A stretch of 21,964 bases of DNA, from contig CABVDR010000042.1 in NCBI GenBank assembly GCA_902497145.1, positions 1 through 21,964 of the forward strand. The letters run 5' to 3'. The notes beneath the pieces were generated by a model. It did no database searches. It saw nothing but the letters and a program-made list of their open reading frames with translations, and was not told the origin of the DNA. Shown here one piece after another: positions 21,106 through 21,964 of this stretch (position 1 is its first letter; every line of letters starts with the position of its first letter). The position numbers and the translations under genes are program-made. Source of the DNA: an uncultured Oscillospiraceae bacterium. GTDB lineage: Bacteria > Bacillota > Clostridia > Oscillospirales > Oscillospiraceae.

Positions 21106-21964
21106 ATGAGTAAAGTACAGCCCCGCACCCTGTCCGGGTTTATGGAGCTCCTTCCCGCCCGGCAGGCCCAGTTCGACCGCATGGTGGAGATTCTCCGCCA
21201 GACCTACTCCCTGTACGGCTTTACCCCCCTGGATACCCCCCTTATCGAGGCCAGCGAGGTACTGCTGGCCAAGGGCGGCGGTGAGACCGAGAAGCAGATC
21301 TACCGCTTCATGAAGGGCGACACCGACCTGTCCCTGCGCTTTGACCTCACCGTGCCTCTGGCCAAGTACGTGGCCCTCAACTACGGCAAGCTTACCTTCC
21401 CCTTCCGCCGCTTCCAGATCGGCAAGGTGTACCGGGGCGAGCGGGCTCAGCGGGGCCGCTTCCGTGAGTTCTATCAGGCCGACATCGACGTGATTGGCGA
21501 CGGCAAGCTGGACATCTCCAACGAGGCGGAGATCCCCTCCATCATCTACCAGGCCTTTACCCGCCTGGGTCTGAAGCGCTTCCAGATCCGGGTAAACAAC
21601 CGGAAGATTTTAAATGGCTTCTACGCCATGCTGGGCCTCACTGAGAAGTCCGGCGACATCATGCGCACCGTGGACAAGCTGGACAAGATCGGCGCGGAGA
21701 AGGTCAAGGCCCTGCTGATGGACGAGGAGATCGGCCTCACCGAGGAGCAGGCCGGCGAGATTCTCACCTTCATCGCCATCACCGGTTCCAACGAGGCGGT
21801 GCTCTCCGCTCTGGAGGGCTACCGGGGCCGCAACGAGGTCTTTGACCAGGGCCTGGATGAGCTGAACACGGTGGTCAAGTATCTGGCCGCCTTCGGCGTG
21901 CCCCAGGACCACTTTGCCGTGGACCTGACCATCGCCCGGGGCCTGGACTACTACACCGGCACCG
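21106..21964 (+). CDS. hisS: Histidyl-tRNA synthetase (3' end beyond window)
   Basis: The ATG at 21106 (MSKVQPRTLSGFMELLPARQ) has AAAGAAAGGA about 11 nt upstream. The 286 visible residues contain the class II features of HisRS: an N-terminal motif 1 region (ILRQTYSLYGFTPLDTPLIE), the ATP/histidine region LRFDLTVPLAKYVA, motif 2 as FQIGKVYRGERAQRGRFREFYQ, and the histidine-binding ARGLDYYTGT at the window edge. Motif 3 and the anticodon-binding domain must lie beyond 21964. The enzyme attaches His to tRNA-His. The gene lies downstream of a T-box that reads as Asp specific, so I predict an aspS gene next in the operon, as in the hisS-aspS pair of other Firmicutes. Confidence 0.97.
   Translation, partial: MSKVQPRTLSGFMELLPARQAQFDRMVEILRQTYSLYGFTPLDTPLIEASEVLLAKGGGETEKQIYRFMKGDTDLSLRFDLTVPLAKYVALNYGKLTFPFRRFQIGKVYRGERAQRGRFREFYQADIDVIGDGKLDISNEAEIPSIIYQAFTRLGLKRFQIRVNNRKILNGFYAMLGLTEKSGDIMRTVDKLDKIGAEKVKALLMDEEIGLTEEQAGEILTFIAITGSNEAVLSALEGYRGRNEVFDQGLDELNTVVKYLAAFGVPQDHFAVDLTIARGLDYYTGT

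Overview
The window is a GC-rich Gram-positive chromosome segment. Strong AGGAGG-type ribosome-binding sites, an S-layer-homology surface protein, a T-box leader, and a Noc/ParA/ParB set with canonical parS sites all point to a Firmicute. Gene content and style best fit an Oscillospiraceae gut bacterium (Flavonifractor/Pseudoflavonifractor/Lawsonibacter-like); the genus is an inference. The partition genes, rsmG and five parS sites suggest the window lies near the replication origin.

Layout. 1-2133 holds the 3' part of a C39-type peptidase gene and a lipoprotein serpin gene. 2134-2435 is gene-free and mostly AT-rich. 2436-7298 (minus strand) is an ABC exporter operon: an ATPase, then a 1366-residue FtsX-type permease with long heptad-repeat coiled coils. 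It is divergent from a TetR-type regulator (7477-8049). 8196-9674 encodes an SLH-anchored C39-type peptidase. 9675-10466 is gene-free and carries repeat element A. 10467-11720 (minus) is a dicarboxylate/amino-acid:cation symporter. 12062-15527 is noc, a parS cluster, parA, parB and a translationally coupled coiled-coil membrane protein. 15528-16059 carries half element B and a fifth parS. Then come serS, a small membrane protein gene, rsmG, a minD-like gene and an mgsA-like gene. 20059-21105 holds a promoter, a T-box leader whose specifier reads Asp, and repeat element C. hisS starts at 21106 and runs off the right edge.

How the genes work together. Noc, ParA (Soj), ParB (Spo0J) and parS form the chromosome-segregation and nucleoid-occlusion module, and a MinD-like ATPase lies about 3.9 kb downstream of parB. 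serS, rsmG and hisS are translation functions. The left third deals with the cell exterior: two peptidase-like proteins, a protease inhibitor, and an exporter with its likely regulator.

Most notable: (1) a dispersed non-coding composite repeat of about 0.7 kb occurs three times. It has two inverted arms (here called X and Y) followed by a pair of short hairpins (H2, H1). Its helices vary by compensatory changes, copy C is inverted relative to copy A, and copy B lacks arm Y. (2) A parS site forms the centre of a 36-bp perfect palindrome that also looks like the noc terminator. (3) The MgsA-like protein has lost most of the catalytic residues of methylglyoxal synthase. (4) The hisS leader is a T-box that reads as tRNA-Asp specific, which predicts aspS just beyond the right edge.
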